A stretch of 51,230 nucleotides of DNA. It comes from Heliobacterium chlorum (GTDB lineage: Bacteria; Bacillota; Desulfitobacteriia; Heliobacteriales; Heliobacteriaceae). Below are positions 8,011 through 16,230 of this stretch, in pieces; position 1 is the stretch's first letter; every line of letters begins with the position of its first letter. The notes under the pieces were generated by a model. The model ran no database searches. It saw only the letters and a list, made by a program, of their open reading frames with translations, and was not told the origin of the DNA. The translations under genes and the position numbers were made by a program. The stretch spans positions 1-51,230 of the forward strand of contig NZ_JACVHF010000019.1 of assembly GCF_014502795.1 (NCBI RefSeq). The letters run 5' to 3'.

Positions 8011-9145
8011 TACCTCTCAGCATTATATTTACATTCACATTTGTACCCACCGTCGGGAACACTTTGGACCAGCCCCCTTTAGGGATTGTTCCCCAAATAT
8101 CCGGTCGTTCACGGTAAATCAAATTGCCAAAACCAAATACATCGGTTCCATACTCCTTTTGTACTTTTTTAATGGTATCGGTAATTTTATTTTGTAGCCG
8201 TTCGTTTGTTCTTTCCGTCAATTTTTGGCTTCCTCTTTCGGAAATCACGTCGTTTTCTTTCGATATCTCGGCTATGCCAGTTAAGCAGTCAATCCAAATA
8301 TCCACTACAGGGCGGTCGTCCACTAGACGCACTGTTTTTATGGTATGGCTTCGGAAAACTTCTAGACTGACATTGGCTTTTGGATGATCTGCGGTGGCAG
8401 CAATGAGGGTTCCTTTTTTCATCTGGTTTCGGAGAAATAACAAATACATGGTTTCCTCTCCATTAAGGAAGCCTACCAGTCTTTCTTCCCTAAACAAGGC
8501 AGAACCTGTCACCTCGGGAATCTGCTCTCTCTCATCTTTCATGCTTTCTACCGTCGGTGCCACAGCCCCCACTCCTGGCTTTTGCATCTCCTCCATAAAA
8601 TCACCCACCGTTACAGCTAACAACTTCCCCGAGTTACCTTGACTTCGCAATAGCGTGTCAATCTGCATGGATACGGTATCAAAAAGTTTGGATCGAGTCC
8701 GGAGGATATCCCCGGCTGCTTGTCCCTTGCTCACCAGTATCCACGTTTGGGGACGGACCTCTGCGTCACGGTTTATCCAATCGATAATTTGGATAATTCC
8801 CTCCTTCGCGACATCTTCGCTCACGATGAAGACTCTCGCGTGACTCCAATAGAGCTTTCTTCCCACTTTAGAGATCATATTGCGAACAGCCTCGAATACC
8901 GTCTTTCCAGAACCCTCAAAGAGCTGCGGCTTTATACCGAGCGAACCCGACGTGCCTCGATCCTGCTCTCCCCCTTTGGGATTTAAAACTTCGACGGTTA
9001 AGTAAATCTGATCGTCTTTCTTGTCAAAGGAAGCCCCGATGACCACGGCTAAGTCTCGAATCTCTCGGAAATTCCAGCATCCGGCCATGGACCAAAGGAC
9101 AAAAAGATGCCAAATCACCAATAGAACACAAGCGCTTTTTTTCAT
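7973..9145 (-). CDS. gerAC: Spore germination receptor C subunit, lipoprotein (GerAC family)
   Basis: The 390-aa lipoprotein subunit of the germinant receptor. A signal peptide with hydrophobic core (residues 5-19) ends in a lipobox, SMAGC, with Cys23 as the lipidated residue. It is followed by WNFREIRDLAVV, highly characteristic of the GerAC family, and by the central domain with VSKG...ILRTRSKLFD. The C-terminal domain contains the long helix region EKLTERTNERLQNKI-like. The ATG at 9145 overlaps the gerAA stop by 4 bases (translational coupling). The full length and intact lipobox suggest a functional protein. Confidence 0.94.
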   Translation of the reverse strand: MKKSACVLLVIWHLFVLWSMAGCWNFREIRDLAVVIGASFDKKDDQIYLTVEVLNPKGGEQDRGTSGSLGIKPQLFEGSGKTVFEAVRNMISKVGRKLYWSHARVFIVSEDVAKEGIIQIIDWINRDAEVRPQTWILVSKGQAAGDILRTRSKLFDTVSMQIDTLLRSQGNSGKLLAVTVGDFMEEMQKPGVGAVAPTVESMKDEREQIPEVTGSALFREERLVGFLNGEETMYLLFLRNQMKKGTLIAATADHPKANVSLEVFRSHTIKTVRLVDDRPVVDIWIDCLTGIAEISKENDVISERGSQKLTERTNERLQNKITDTIKKVQKEYGTDVFGFGNLIYRERPDIWGTIPKGGWSKVFPTVGTNVNVNIMLRGSAKLSEPTRVGE

Positions 9146-10716
9146 AATTCCGTTCTCCCTGGATCAGCTAATCTCCGCTTATCCCGAGACAGTAACCGCG
9201 GTCGATAGGTCATCCACCACCAAGGAGCACGTACGGCCGTATCCTTCAATTCTTGCAAGTGAATCGATGTCAGATTCGAAAGATAAGACATGCCGAAACT
9301 ACGAAGGCTTGTTATATGGATGGTGACAGCGATAACCGCGAAAATGTATCCAAAAAAACCGATGAAAGAACAGGCAAACAAAAAGAACAGACTTAGAAAA
9401 AAAGAAACCCCCGGCATTTCTGGGACGATAAATCCAGATATACCGGTTAAAGCGACCACAATCACCATCGGAGCGCTGATAATTTTCGCGGTAACTGCAG
9501 CTTCTCCCAAAATTAAAGCTCCCACAATGCTGACAGCCTGACCGACGGGGGATGGAAGCCGCACACCTGCTTCCCGGAGCAATTGAAAGGCCATGAGCAT
9601 GATAAATGCCTCAATCGCCGCCGGAAAAGGTACCCCTTCTTTGGCTGCCGCAATGCTAACCAACAATCTTGTCGGAATCATTTCCTGGTGAAAGTTGACC
9701 AGGGATACATAGATCGCTGGGGTGCTCGTCGTCAAAAAGAAGCTTATATAGCGAAGCAGACGATTGGCGGAACTGTAGAAAAAATTATCATAGTAATCTT
9801 TGTTCGCTTGAAAATACTCCAAAAAAAGGTAAGGCAGCGTGATCGCAAAGGGCGATCCGTCCACCATGATGACGATACGTCCTTCGAGCAACTTGCCTAC
9901 AGCCGTATCGGGCCTTTCTGTCGTTCCAATGGTCTCGAATAGAGAAAGAGGCGCATCGCGGATGAATTCAATAATGTATTCCGGTTCAAGGACGCCATCT
10001 AGTTGTACCTTGTCGAGTCGGCGGTATACCTCCTCAAGGATCTCTGGCCGGGCGATTCCTTCTACGTAGACGATGCAAATCTTCGTTCTCGTGCGAGTTC
10101 CAATTTCCCGGAAGACCATTTTTAAATCGGGGTTAATCATTTTCCGGCGGATCATCGTGAGATTGGTGAGGATGTTCTCGATAAATCCTTCCCGTGGTCC
10201 GCGAACGACCCGTTCTGTTTCCGGGTCAGAAATGGAGCGGATCTCCCATCCTTTTGCATCAATGACAAAAGCATAAGGAATCCCATCGACGAGCACCAGC
10301 ACATTTCCATATAAAAGGCTTTGAATCGCCGAATCGATACTCCCGTCCTTCTGAACGCTTCCAGTCGATAGGACCCGGTTCATCAACACGTCGGAAAAGG
10401 ACATTTTCGGTACCTGAGCGGGAACTCTTACGTCGTAGTTCAAAAGGTGCCGAAGGATGTTTTCATTCAGTAAGTCACCGTTGACCATACCATCTACGTA
10501 AATGACATAACAGTGCCGCAAAGGAGTCGTGGCTAAGCGAATCTTTCGATAGATGACCAGACCGTCATTTTGAAGGACTTTCTTGATGACTTTTAAATTG
10601 CTGCCTAAGGAACAGTTGAATTTTTGTCCTTGTGCTGAAGTAGGCTTCTCGGTCGTCGAAGTAGGTCCGCTCTTACGAATATTACGTCTTAGGCCCGCAG
10701 GTGCTGTCTTGGTCAC
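9142..10716 (-). CDS. gerAA: Spore germination receptor A subunit (GerAA family)
   Basis: The 524-aa A subunit of a GerA-type germinant receptor. A soluble N-terminal region (about 1-290) carries the family's two-part cytoplasmic domain, with motifs such as VLVDGIPYAFVIDAKGW and the paralogous MVDGSPFAITLPYLF. About five membrane helices (about 300-480) follow, containing the GREAGVRLPSPVGQAVSIVGALILG-type block (here REAGVRLPSPVGQAVSIVG, about 392-410). It starts at GTG 10716 with GAGGGGG upstream. It is the first ger gene; the radical SAM gene ends about 150 bases upstream with no obvious terminator between. I could not identify a convincing sigma-G promoter in that gap. Confidence 0.94.
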   Translation of the reverse strand: MTKTAPAGLRRNIRKSGPTSTTEKPTSAQGQKFNCSLGSNLKVIKKVLQNDGLVIYRKIRLATTPLRHCYVIYVDGMVNGDLLNENILRHLLNYDVRVPAQVPKMSFSDVLMNRVLSTGSVQKDGSIDSAIQSLLYGNVLVLVDGIPYAFVIDAKGWEIRSISDPETERVVRGPREGFIENILTNLTMIRRKMINPDLKMVFREIGTRTRTKICIVYVEGIARPEILEEVYRRLDKVQLDGVLEPEYIIEFIRDAPLSLFETIGTTERPDTAVGKLLEGRIVIMVDGSPFAITLPYLFLEYFQANKDYYDNFFYSSANRLLRYISFFLTTSTPAIYVSLVNFHQEMIPTRLLVSIAAAKEGVPFPAAIEAFIMLMAFQLLREAGVRLPSPVGQAVSIVGALILGEAAVTAKIISAPMVIVVALTGISGFIVPEMPGVSFFLSLFFLFACSFIGFFGYIFAVIAVTIHITSLRSFGMSYLSNLTSIHLQELKDTAVRAPWWWMTYRPRLLSRDKRRLADPGRTEL

Positions 10717-10870
10717 AGAGGTTACCCCCTCGGGTTCAGTGTCCCCCTGCCCCCTTCCAGTTATGCGAAGGGGTTCCTTTCGATGGTAACGCTGTTTTTC
10801 ACCTCAATACTCTGCTTAGGTTTACCAGGGATCTCCCATTTAGCCAACTCTAGCGATAAGGGTTCCTTTT
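10717..10870 (-). other. Gap upstream of gerAA
   Basis: This 154-base stretch should hold the ger operon promoter if the operon is not driven from the radical SAM gene. It is G-rich on the minus strand near the gerAA ribosome binding site. I see no good sigma-A or sigma-G pair and no hairpin terminator. Confidence 0.4.
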
Positions 10871-11761
10871 TTAGAGACCGTTAAGCAATTTTAACTCCGG
10901 CCCCAAAAGCTTGATTTGCTTGATCACTTGAAGATACTCCCGCCGGGATAAAGGCTTATCTATCGGCGGATGCTCTTCCGCACGATAAGCCGGGTAGTAC
11001 TGAGCCATCACATTGACCCAACTCTGTGGGGACACTTCATCGACGATAAATCGGATCGCATCGAGTGTATTATCGGGTAACGCTGGCATCATCAGATGGC
11101 GGATGATCAATCCTTTTTGTGCTGTCCCCTCTTCATCTAATTGAGGAAGCCCCACCTGGCGGTACATTTCCTTCAGCGCTGCTTTCGCCACCGAAGCGTA
11201 GTCTTTAACTCCGCAGAACCTCTGGCCCAAATCGTCGCTGGCGAACTTAAAATCGGGCAAATAGATGTCAATAATACCATCAAGCAGTTGTAAGATTTCG
11301 AGGCTGTCATAGCCGCCGCTATTGTACACGATAGGAACATGTAACCCCTTTTCTGCTGCCTGGGTCAACCCATCTAGAATGACCGGTACATAGTGGGTCG
11401 GGCTAACGAGATTGATGTTTTCGCATCCCTGCTTTTGCAAACTGAGTATGATGGCACCTAAACGAGCTCCGTCCACCTCTTCCCCCTCAGCTTCATGGGA
11501 AATATCGAAGTTTTGACAGAAGACGCAGGAAAGGTTGCAATAAGAAAAGAAGATCGTACCGGAACCACCGGTTCCCACGAGCGGGCGCTCCTCTCCCCAG
11601 TGAGGACCGTAGGAAGCTACCACCGCTTGGTTACCCGCCCGGCATAGTCCCGCCCTCTCCCGGCGGTTGATCTGACATCGACGACCGCAAAGAATACAAG
11701 CTTCCCAGAGTCGATGGGCCTGTCTTGCCCGATCCCGCAGTTCTTCTATCTGAATACGCAT
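10871..11761 (-). CDS. Radical SAM protein, COG1313/PflX-like
   Basis: A 296-aa radical S-adenosylmethionine protein. The [4Fe-4S]/SAM-binding CX3CX2C motif is Cys75-Cys79-Cys82 in SYCNLSCVFCQN. A second cysteine set lies upstream (Cys22, Cys25, Cys29, Cys40), the arrangement seen in COG1313 proteins related to pyruvate formate-lyase activases. The barrel contains NLVSPTHYVP and LPDFKFASDD, both typical. The exact substrate of this family is not established. It precedes the germination operon on the same strand, but functional linkage is only suggested by proximity. Confidence 0.85.
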   Translation of the reverse strand: MRIQIEELRDRARQAHRLWEACILCGRRCQINRRERAGLCRAGNQAVVASYGPHWGEERPLVGTGGSGTIFFSYCNLSCVFCQNFDISHEAEGEEVDGARLGAIILSLQKQGCENINLVSPTHYVPVILDGLTQAAEKGLHVPIVYNSGGYDSLEILQLLDGIIDIYLPDFKFASDDLGQRFCGVKDYASVAKAALKEMYRQVGLPQLDEEGTAQKGLIIRHLMMPALPDNTLDAIRFIVDEVSPQSWVNVMAQYYPAYRAEEHPPIDKPLSRREYLQVIKQIKLLGPELKLLNGL

Positions 11762-11934
11762 AAATGGAGGCCCCCTACGAGTAAACTCGTTTTCTGCATA
11801 GTGTGGGCATGATGACTACTACGATATTCGAGCCACCTGTGCTAAAATCGCACCTTAATACTTAAGCATTTATTACGTCGATGTGTGTCTAATTGCGAGA
11901 CTTCATGTAAGTCTGTACGGAGGTTAATAACCGG

Positions 11935-12438
11935 ATGAGCATATGGAAGACAGAGAATCAGTGCGTGACCGTCGGTATCATTTCGGATACGCACGGCTTA
12001 ATCCGAAAAGAAGCCCTAGCTGCACTAAAAGACGCCGATGTGATCCTTCACGCCGGCGATATCGGGAAGCCGAAAGTCCTCGATGAACTCCAAAAAATCG
12101 CTCCCCTTGTGGCGGTTCGGGGAAACTGTGATAAAGACGAATGGAGCCGGCAACTGCCTGAAACAGAAGTCGTCAATATCGGTGAACTCCGGTTTTATCT
12201 CATTCATAATGTTGGGAAGCTGAACATCGTTCCGAAGGCAGACGGTATCGACGCCGTCGTATATGGGCACTCTCATAAATTTTCAGAAGAGAAAAAAGAG
12301 GGTATTCTATACATCAATCCCGGAAGTGCCGGTCCGAAACGGTTTAATTTACCGATTACGGTTGCTTTACTGCATGTGAATGGAAAGAGAATCGAAGTTG
12401 AGCGCCACCTAATCGGAGGTTCAAATCAACCAAAGTAA
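11935..12438 (+). CDS. Metallophosphoesterase, YfcE/MJ0936 family phosphodiesterase
   Basis: A 167-aa calcineurin-like phosphoesterase of the small YfcE/MJ0936 group, which hydrolyse phosphodiesters in a dinuclear metal centre. Ligand motifs are in order: SDTHG (Asp18, His20), HAGDIG (Asp42), RGNCD (Asn64), LIHN (His91), GHSH (111-114) and the family's NPGS near residue 137. CGGAGG upstream is followed by an ATG about 11 bases away. GTG at residue 11 is a possible alternative start that leaves the fold complete. Neighbours give no further hint to its substrate. Confidence 0.88.
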   Translation: MSIWKTENQCVTVGIISDTHGLIRKEALAALKDADVILHAGDIGKPKVLDELQKIAPLVAVRGNCDKDEWSRQLPETEVVNIGELRFYLIHNVGKLNIVPKADGIDAVVYGHSHKFSEEKKEGILYINPGSAGPKRFNLPITVALLHVNGKRIEVERHLIGGSNQPK

Positions 12439-12538
12439 AATCGAGCCTGTGATAGGCTCAACCAGGCTAAAGGACATAGACGATTCCATTTTCACCTAAA
12501 AAACTAGTTTTTCCCGAAATGAATAGTTCATCTAAAAT

Positions 12539-12557
12539 CAGCTGAAAAGCTGTTTTT
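12539..12557 (+). terminator. Weak terminator between phosphodiesterase and topB
   Basis: CAGCT (12539-12543), GAAA tetraloop, AGCTG (12548-12552), then TTTTT. The stem is short, so termination may be partial. Confidence 0.4.
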
Positions 12558-12612
12558 CTCTGTCAGAATGCAGGATAATATTCCGGGGATAAAAAGAAGC
12601 TGGAGTGAAAAC

Positions 12613-14802
12613 GTGAAAAAGACACTCGTCATCGCGGAAAAACCGTCCGTCGGCCGAGAAATCGCCAAAATATTATATTGCCATCAAAAAGGAAACGGAT
12701 GCCTGATCGGCCCCAATTACATTACCACATGGGCACTGGGACACTTAGTTACGCTGGCCGATCCGGAAGTGTACGAGGATCGGTATAAAACCTGGAATCT
12801 CGAAGATCTCCCCATGCTCCCTCCGCAAATGGAACTAGTCGTCATGAAAGAGACGGCCAAACAATATGGCATTATCAAAAACCTGCTCAGGCAGCCCGAT
12901 ATTGATGAAGTCGTGATTGCCACCGACGCGGGAAGAGAAGGCGAACTGGTCGCCCGATGGATCCTCAAAAAAGCAGGATGGCGCAAAAGCATCAAACGCC
13001 TCTGGATCTCTTCCCAAACGGACCGGGCCATCCAAGAGGGCTTTCGCAACCTAAAACCGGGAAAAGACTACGAAAATCTCTACGCTTCCGCCGAGTGCCG
13101 CGCCGAAGCCGATTGGCTCGTGGGGTTAAACGTCACCCGAGCCTTAACCTGTAAGTATAACGCCCAACTCTCTGCTGGCCGTGTGCAAACACCAACCCTA
13201 GCCCTAGTGGTCGAAAGAGAAAAGGAAATCAAACAATTCGTCCCTAAAGACTACTGGACGATCCACGCCACCACAAAGGGCTTTTCTCTCATCTGGCGAG
13301 ACAAGCGGAGCGGCCAAAACCGCATCTTTAACAAAGCCGAGGCGGACGCGATCATCGCAAAGGTCGCTGGGCAACCGGCAGAAATCATCGATATCAAAAA
13401 AGAAGCCAAAAGAGAATTTCCTCCTTTGGCTTATGACCTGACGGAATTGCAACGAGACGCCAACCGCAAATACGATTTTTCGGCCAAAAAAACGGCCTCG
13501 ATCATGCAGCAACTGTATGAAAACCATAAACTAGTCACTTACCCGAGGACCGACTCCCGTTACATCACCGAAGACATGGTCCCAACCTTACCGGAACGCC
13601 TACAAAGTATCGCCGTCGGTCCCTATGCGGATCTCGCCCGAGGGATACTGAGAAACAAAATCACCCCGACCAAACGGTTTGTTGATAACAGCAATGTCAC
13701 CGATCACCATGCCATCATCCCGACGGAAGAATACGTGAACTTAGCCAAGCTCAGCCCCGATGAACGAAAAATCTACGACTTGATCGTAAAGCGTTTTCTC
13801 GCCGTACTCTCCCCTCCCTTTGAATATGAGCAAACGACCATCAAGGCTTCTATCCAAGGAGAGCTTTTCTCCGCCAAAGGCAAAATCGTCAAGCACAAAG
13901 GATGGCACCAAGTCTACGAGGGTCTCGGTAATATGGAAGAGAAAGACCCCTGGACCGATTATGAAGAAGAACCGGAACAGACCCTCCCTGAAATCCAAAA
14001 GGGAGCCAAACTGAGCATCGATGCGGTGAAAACACAAGCTAATAAAACGAAGCCACCAGCCCGTTACACCGAGGCTACGCTGCTTTCGGCGATGGAACAC
14101 CCCGGCAAATTTATCGAAGACCAGAAACTGCGCGAAGAAATGGGCAGCCAAATCGGTCTGGGAACACCCGCGACCCGCGCGGACATCATCGAAAAACTCT
14201 TTTCATCCTTTTATATGGAACGCAAAGGAAAAGAAATCGTCCCCACTTCTAAAGGAATGCAGCTCATCCACTTAGTCCCTGCCGAGTTAAAATCGCCGGA
14301 ACTCACGGCAAAATGGGAGCAACGATTAACAGAGATCAGCAAAGGCCGGGCCAATCGAGATCATTTCATCAACGAAATACGCGGCTATACGACCCAATTA
14401 GTTTCCAACGTCGCCGGCGACAACCAAACCTTCCGCCATGATAATCTCAGCCGAGAAAAATGTCCCGAATGCGGAAAATTCCTGTTGCAAGTCCAGGGAA
14501 AACGAGGCGACATGTTAGTCTGTCAGGACCGTGAGTGCGGTTATCGTAAAAGCCTCTCCTTGAACACCAACGCCCGTTGCCCCCAGTGCAAAAAGAAAAT
14601 GAAAATGATCGGCGAAGGGGAAGGCAAAACCTTCACCTGCGCTTGCGGCTATCGGGAGAAACTCAGCGCCTTTACCAAACGGAATGAAGATAAGAAGAAT
14701 TCCATGAGCAAACGAGAAGTCAGCAAGTTCCTGCAAAAGAACAAGGATGAGGGAATTACGAATACAGCTCTTGCCGATGCACTGGCTAAGCTGAAGCTAT
14801 GA
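12613..14802 (+). CDS. topB: DNA topoisomerase III
   Basis: Type IA topoisomerase that cuts and passes single DNA strands, relaxing negative supercoils and decatenating. The N-terminal Toprim domain begins KKTLVIAEKPSVGREIA and contains TDAGREGEL (acidic metal site). The catalytic tyrosine is in VTYPRTDSR (Tyr310 counting from GTG 12613). The C-terminus carries cysteine ribbons, CPECGKF...CQDRECGY and CPQCKKKM...CACGY. I chose GTG 12613 because GGAGTG sits six bases before it and the family motif begins immediately after; an ATG at 12568 would add 15 unrelated residues. The last codons (14768-14785) carry one copy of an 18-bp repeat that recurs 1,001 bases downstream. Confidence 0.95.
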   Translation: MKKTLVIAEKPSVGREIAKILYCHQKGNGCLIGPNYITTWALGHLVTLADPEVYEDRYKTWNLEDLPMLPPQMELVVMKETAKQYGIIKNLLRQPDIDEVVIATDAGREGELVARWILKKAGWRKSIKRLWISSQTDRAIQEGFRNLKPGKDYENLYASAECRAEADWLVGLNVTRALTCKYNAQLSAGRVQTPTLALVVEREKEIKQFVPKDYWTIHATTKGFSLIWRDKRSGQNRIFNKAEADAIIAKVAGQPAEIIDIKKEAKREFPPLAYDLTELQRDANRKYDFSAKKTASIMQQLYENHKLVTYPRTDSRYITEDMVPTLPERLQSIAVGPYADLARGILRNKITPTKRFVDNSNVTDHHAIIPTEEYVNLAKLSPDERKIYDLIVKRFLAVLSPPFEYEQTTIKASIQGELFSAKGKIVKHKGWHQVYEGLGNMEEKDPWTDYEEEPEQTLPEIQKGAKLSIDAVKTQANKTKPPARYTEATLLSAMEHPGKFIEDQKLREEMGSQIGLGTPATRADIIEKLFSSFYMERKGKEIVPTSKGMQLIHLVPAELKSPELTAKWEQRLTEISKGRANRDHFINEIRGYTTQLVSNVAGDNQTFRHDNLSREKCPECGKFLLQVQGKRGDMLVCQDRECGYRKSLSLNTNARCPQCKKKMKMIGEGEGKTFTCACGYREKLSAFTKRNEDKKNSMSKREVSKFLQKNKDEGITNTALADALAKLKL
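14768..14785 (+). repeat. 18-bp direct repeat, copy 1 (inside 3' end of topB)
   Basis: CTCTTGCCGATGCACTGG, encoding part of the topB C-terminal ALADALA. An identical copy is at 15769-15786. Flanking bases differ on both sides, so the identity is exactly 18 bases. The pair brackets the topB terminator and the HEPN/MNT genes and could be the core of an attachment site used by a past integration at the 3' end of topB. Confidence 0.8.
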
Positions 14803-14806
14803 TATG

Positions 14807-14847
14807 AAAAAGAAGTCTGTCGTGTTATCCGCGACAGACTTCTTTTT
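14807..14847 (+). terminator. Strong intrinsic terminator after topB
   Basis: A 16-bp perfect stem (14807-14822 with 14832-14847) including AAGTCTGTCG/CGACAGACTT, ending in a T-run. It lies only a few bases after the topB stop and within the segment bounded by the 18-bp direct repeats. Confidence 0.9.
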
Positions 14848-14938
14848 TCGCTTTTATATTCAATTATTGCAGTAATCGATCTGTCGACGGTTCACTTTCC
14901 ATGGTCACATACGCCATAGCACATCAAATGAGAATGAT

Positions 14939-15250
14939 TCAAGCATTCTGCTCGTAAATTACCTTTCCAACACGGTGAATATGGTCTTTTAACGCCTCGT
15001 GATCTAAGTGAGTGAAGTCTATGATATCCACGAAATAAGGCAACGGGCCTTCTTCTTCAAGCTTAGCATGTAATGAAGACACCGTATCAAATGTAACCTT
15101 ATCGCCATAAATAGCAATATCAATATCGGATCCTCGCCGAAACGTCCCTTTGGCTCTTGAACCGAAGATAACCGCCTTGTCAATTTCTCCGTAGCTTTTA
15201 ATCGTGTTTACGATGTAGCGAAGATCGGACTCCGTCAAGCCAAAGTTCAT
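14939..15250 (-). CDS. mntA: MNT-domain nucleotidyltransferase (MntA-type antitoxin)
   Basis: A 103-aa minimal nucleotidyltransferase. The polymerase-beta-type active site GSX10DXD is present as Gly30-Ser31...Asp42-Ile-Asp44 within FGSRAKGTFRRGSDIDIAI. In characterised HEPN/MNT (type VII) systems such proteins neutralise the HEPN toxin by AMPylating its conserved tyrosine. The ATG overlaps the stop of the HEPN gene by four bases (ATGA), so the two are co-translated, toxin gene first. Intact motifs argue that the pair works. It lies in a likely mobile segment. Confidence 0.9.
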   Translation of the reverse strand: MNFGLTESDLRYIVNTIKSYGEIDKAVIFGSRAKGTFRRGSDIDIAIYGDKVTFDTVSSLHAKLEEEGPLPYFVDIIDFTHLDHEALKDHIHRVGKVIYEQNA

Positions 15251-15642
15251 AGTAATGCCTCAAATTTTTTGCAAAGTTTCAGAATGGCAAAGTAGTATAT
15301 CGTGCGAATAAGTCTTTCCGATTCTTTCGCCCTATCTTCGTTATAGGTATGTGCCATTAAGTTTCTTTTCTCCAATGCGTCCATCCAAGCATGACCATCT
15401 TCAATCAATTCAACTTGATAAGCCGTCTGGATCGTTTTTCTAGGGGTCTTTGGATCAAACCCTTCTATTTCTAGATAATCCTTCATGGTTTTCCAAGCTA
15501 GTTCAAAGGTATACTCAAAACACTGTATTAGTCCTTGAGTTTCGAACTTATTAAGTTCATCTTTCTCGATGAATTCCGTCAACTGGCTCGTTGCCTTCTT
15601 AAAATTAGAGAATCTCTGTTGCCAACGGATATCCGAATTCAT
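15247..15642 (-). CDS. hepT: HEPN-domain protein, HI0074/HepT family (toxin)
   Basis: A 131-aa HEPN-fold protein of the HI0074 (nucleotidyltransferase substrate-binding) family. The signature RX4HXY is Arg93-NLMA-His98-Thr-Tyr100. Arg and His form the ribonuclease site and the tyrosine is the residue AMPylated by partner MntA in known systems. The family's FEYTFELAWKTMKDYL helix is at about 42-57. CGGAGG about ten bases before the ATG is the ribosome binding site, and TTGGAG-N18-TATAAG upstream could be its promoter. With the coupled MNT gene it makes a complete type VII toxin-antitoxin pair. Confidence 0.9.
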   Translation of the reverse strand: MNSDIRWQQRFSNFKKATSQLTEFIEKDELNKFETQGLIQCFEYTFELAWKTMKDYLEIEGFDPKTPRKTIQTAYQVELIEDGHAWMDALEKRNLMAHTYNEDRAKESERLIRTIYYFAILKLCKKFEALL

Positions 15643-15768
15643 GTATTTTAGACCTCCGCAATTAAACTTATAGTGAGTATTATTTCTTTACTCCAAAAGA
15701 ACATTGCTTAAACTCATTTTACTAAATTTACCACGAACTTAAAAGCCGTCTTTAATAATAATGTACAC

Positions 15769-15786
15769 CTCTTGCCGATGCACTGG
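15769..15786 (+). repeat. 18-bp direct repeat, copy 2
   Basis: CTCTTGCCGATGCACTGG, identical to topB codons at 14768-14785, in the same orientation, 1,001 bases downstream and outside any gene. It directly abuts the first DnaA-box-like 9-mer. Confidence 0.8.
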
Positions 15787-15852
15787 TTATCAACAGTTAA
15801 ATCACTATTAATACACCCATAATCCACAGAGTTACCCACAGATTGTGGATAT
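15787..15852. promoter_or_regulatory. Cluster of four DnaA-box-like 9-mers
   Basis: TTATCAACA (15787-15795), TAATCCACA (15820-15828), TTACCCACA (15832-15840) and, inverted, TGTGGATAT (15844-15852). Compared with the consensus TTATCCACA each has one mismatch. The last three are spaced three bases apart. Such density is typical of replication origins, DnaA-regulated promoters or plasmid origins. No dnaA, repA or other initiator gene is in the window. Confidence 0.5.
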
Positions 15853-15988
15853 CTGCGCAACCTCAATTCTATTTCGCACCGGTATGCTTACTCAATTTCC
15901 CAAGTATTTTTTCTCTTGAAACTCATTGATTTCCACAAACAAAAAATATAGAGTAATCCTACAAACCTTAAGGTAGAGGGTGGTGAAT

Positions 15989-16150
15989 ATGGATTTCCCG
16001 TTACTGATCGGTATCTTGGTGTTCTTTTCTGTTATTTGTGTTTTAGCATCTGTGGTCTTAATTAATAAGCGCAGAGAAGAATATGCACTGGAACTTGAAA
16101 GAATCGAAGGAGACCAGTTATACAATCGGTTGCGTAACCCGGGGGAGTGA
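15989..16150 (+). CDS. Small single-TM membrane protein, 53 aa
   Basis: An unrecognised 53-residue protein. The start MDFPLLIGILVF leads into one hydrophobic helix (residues 4-25), followed by a positively charged NKRREEY and a charged cytoplasmic tail of about 28 residues ending RNPGE. GAGGGTGGTG lies just before the ATG, a good ribosome binding site, and the helix plus positive-inside tail looks like a real product rather than chance. It lies between the DnaA-box cluster and the recombinase gene. An opposite-strand reading frame covering it (15892-16125) lacks support. Function unknown. Confidence 0.6.
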   Translation: MDFPLLIGILVFFSVICVLASVVLINKRREEYALELERIEGDQLYNRLRNPGE

Positions 16151-16230
16151 TGTAATGTGCCAGCTTGGTGCCTTTATCACTGGCTCGTAAAGATAAAGGG
16201 CTGATTCATTCCTAGAAGAAAACCCCTTTT

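Larger units (their letters stand above)
15643..15988. other. AT-rich non-coding stretch between hepT and the 53-aa gene
   Basis: About 350 bases without a gene. It contains the second 18-bp repeat (15769-15786) and, touching it, four DnaA-box-like 9-mers (15787-15852), described separately. The remainder is AT-rich and probably holds the promoters of the two divergent genes. Confidence 0.6.

Noticed and set aside
14807-14847. Terminator arms as inverted repeats of an insertion sequence
   Set aside because: The hairpin has a short loop and T-run directly after topB, so it is a terminator, and no transposase lies nearby.
15892-16125. 77-aa open frame, minus strand
   Set aside because: It is antisense to the 53-aa membrane protein gene, which has the better ribosome binding site and a coherent membrane helix.
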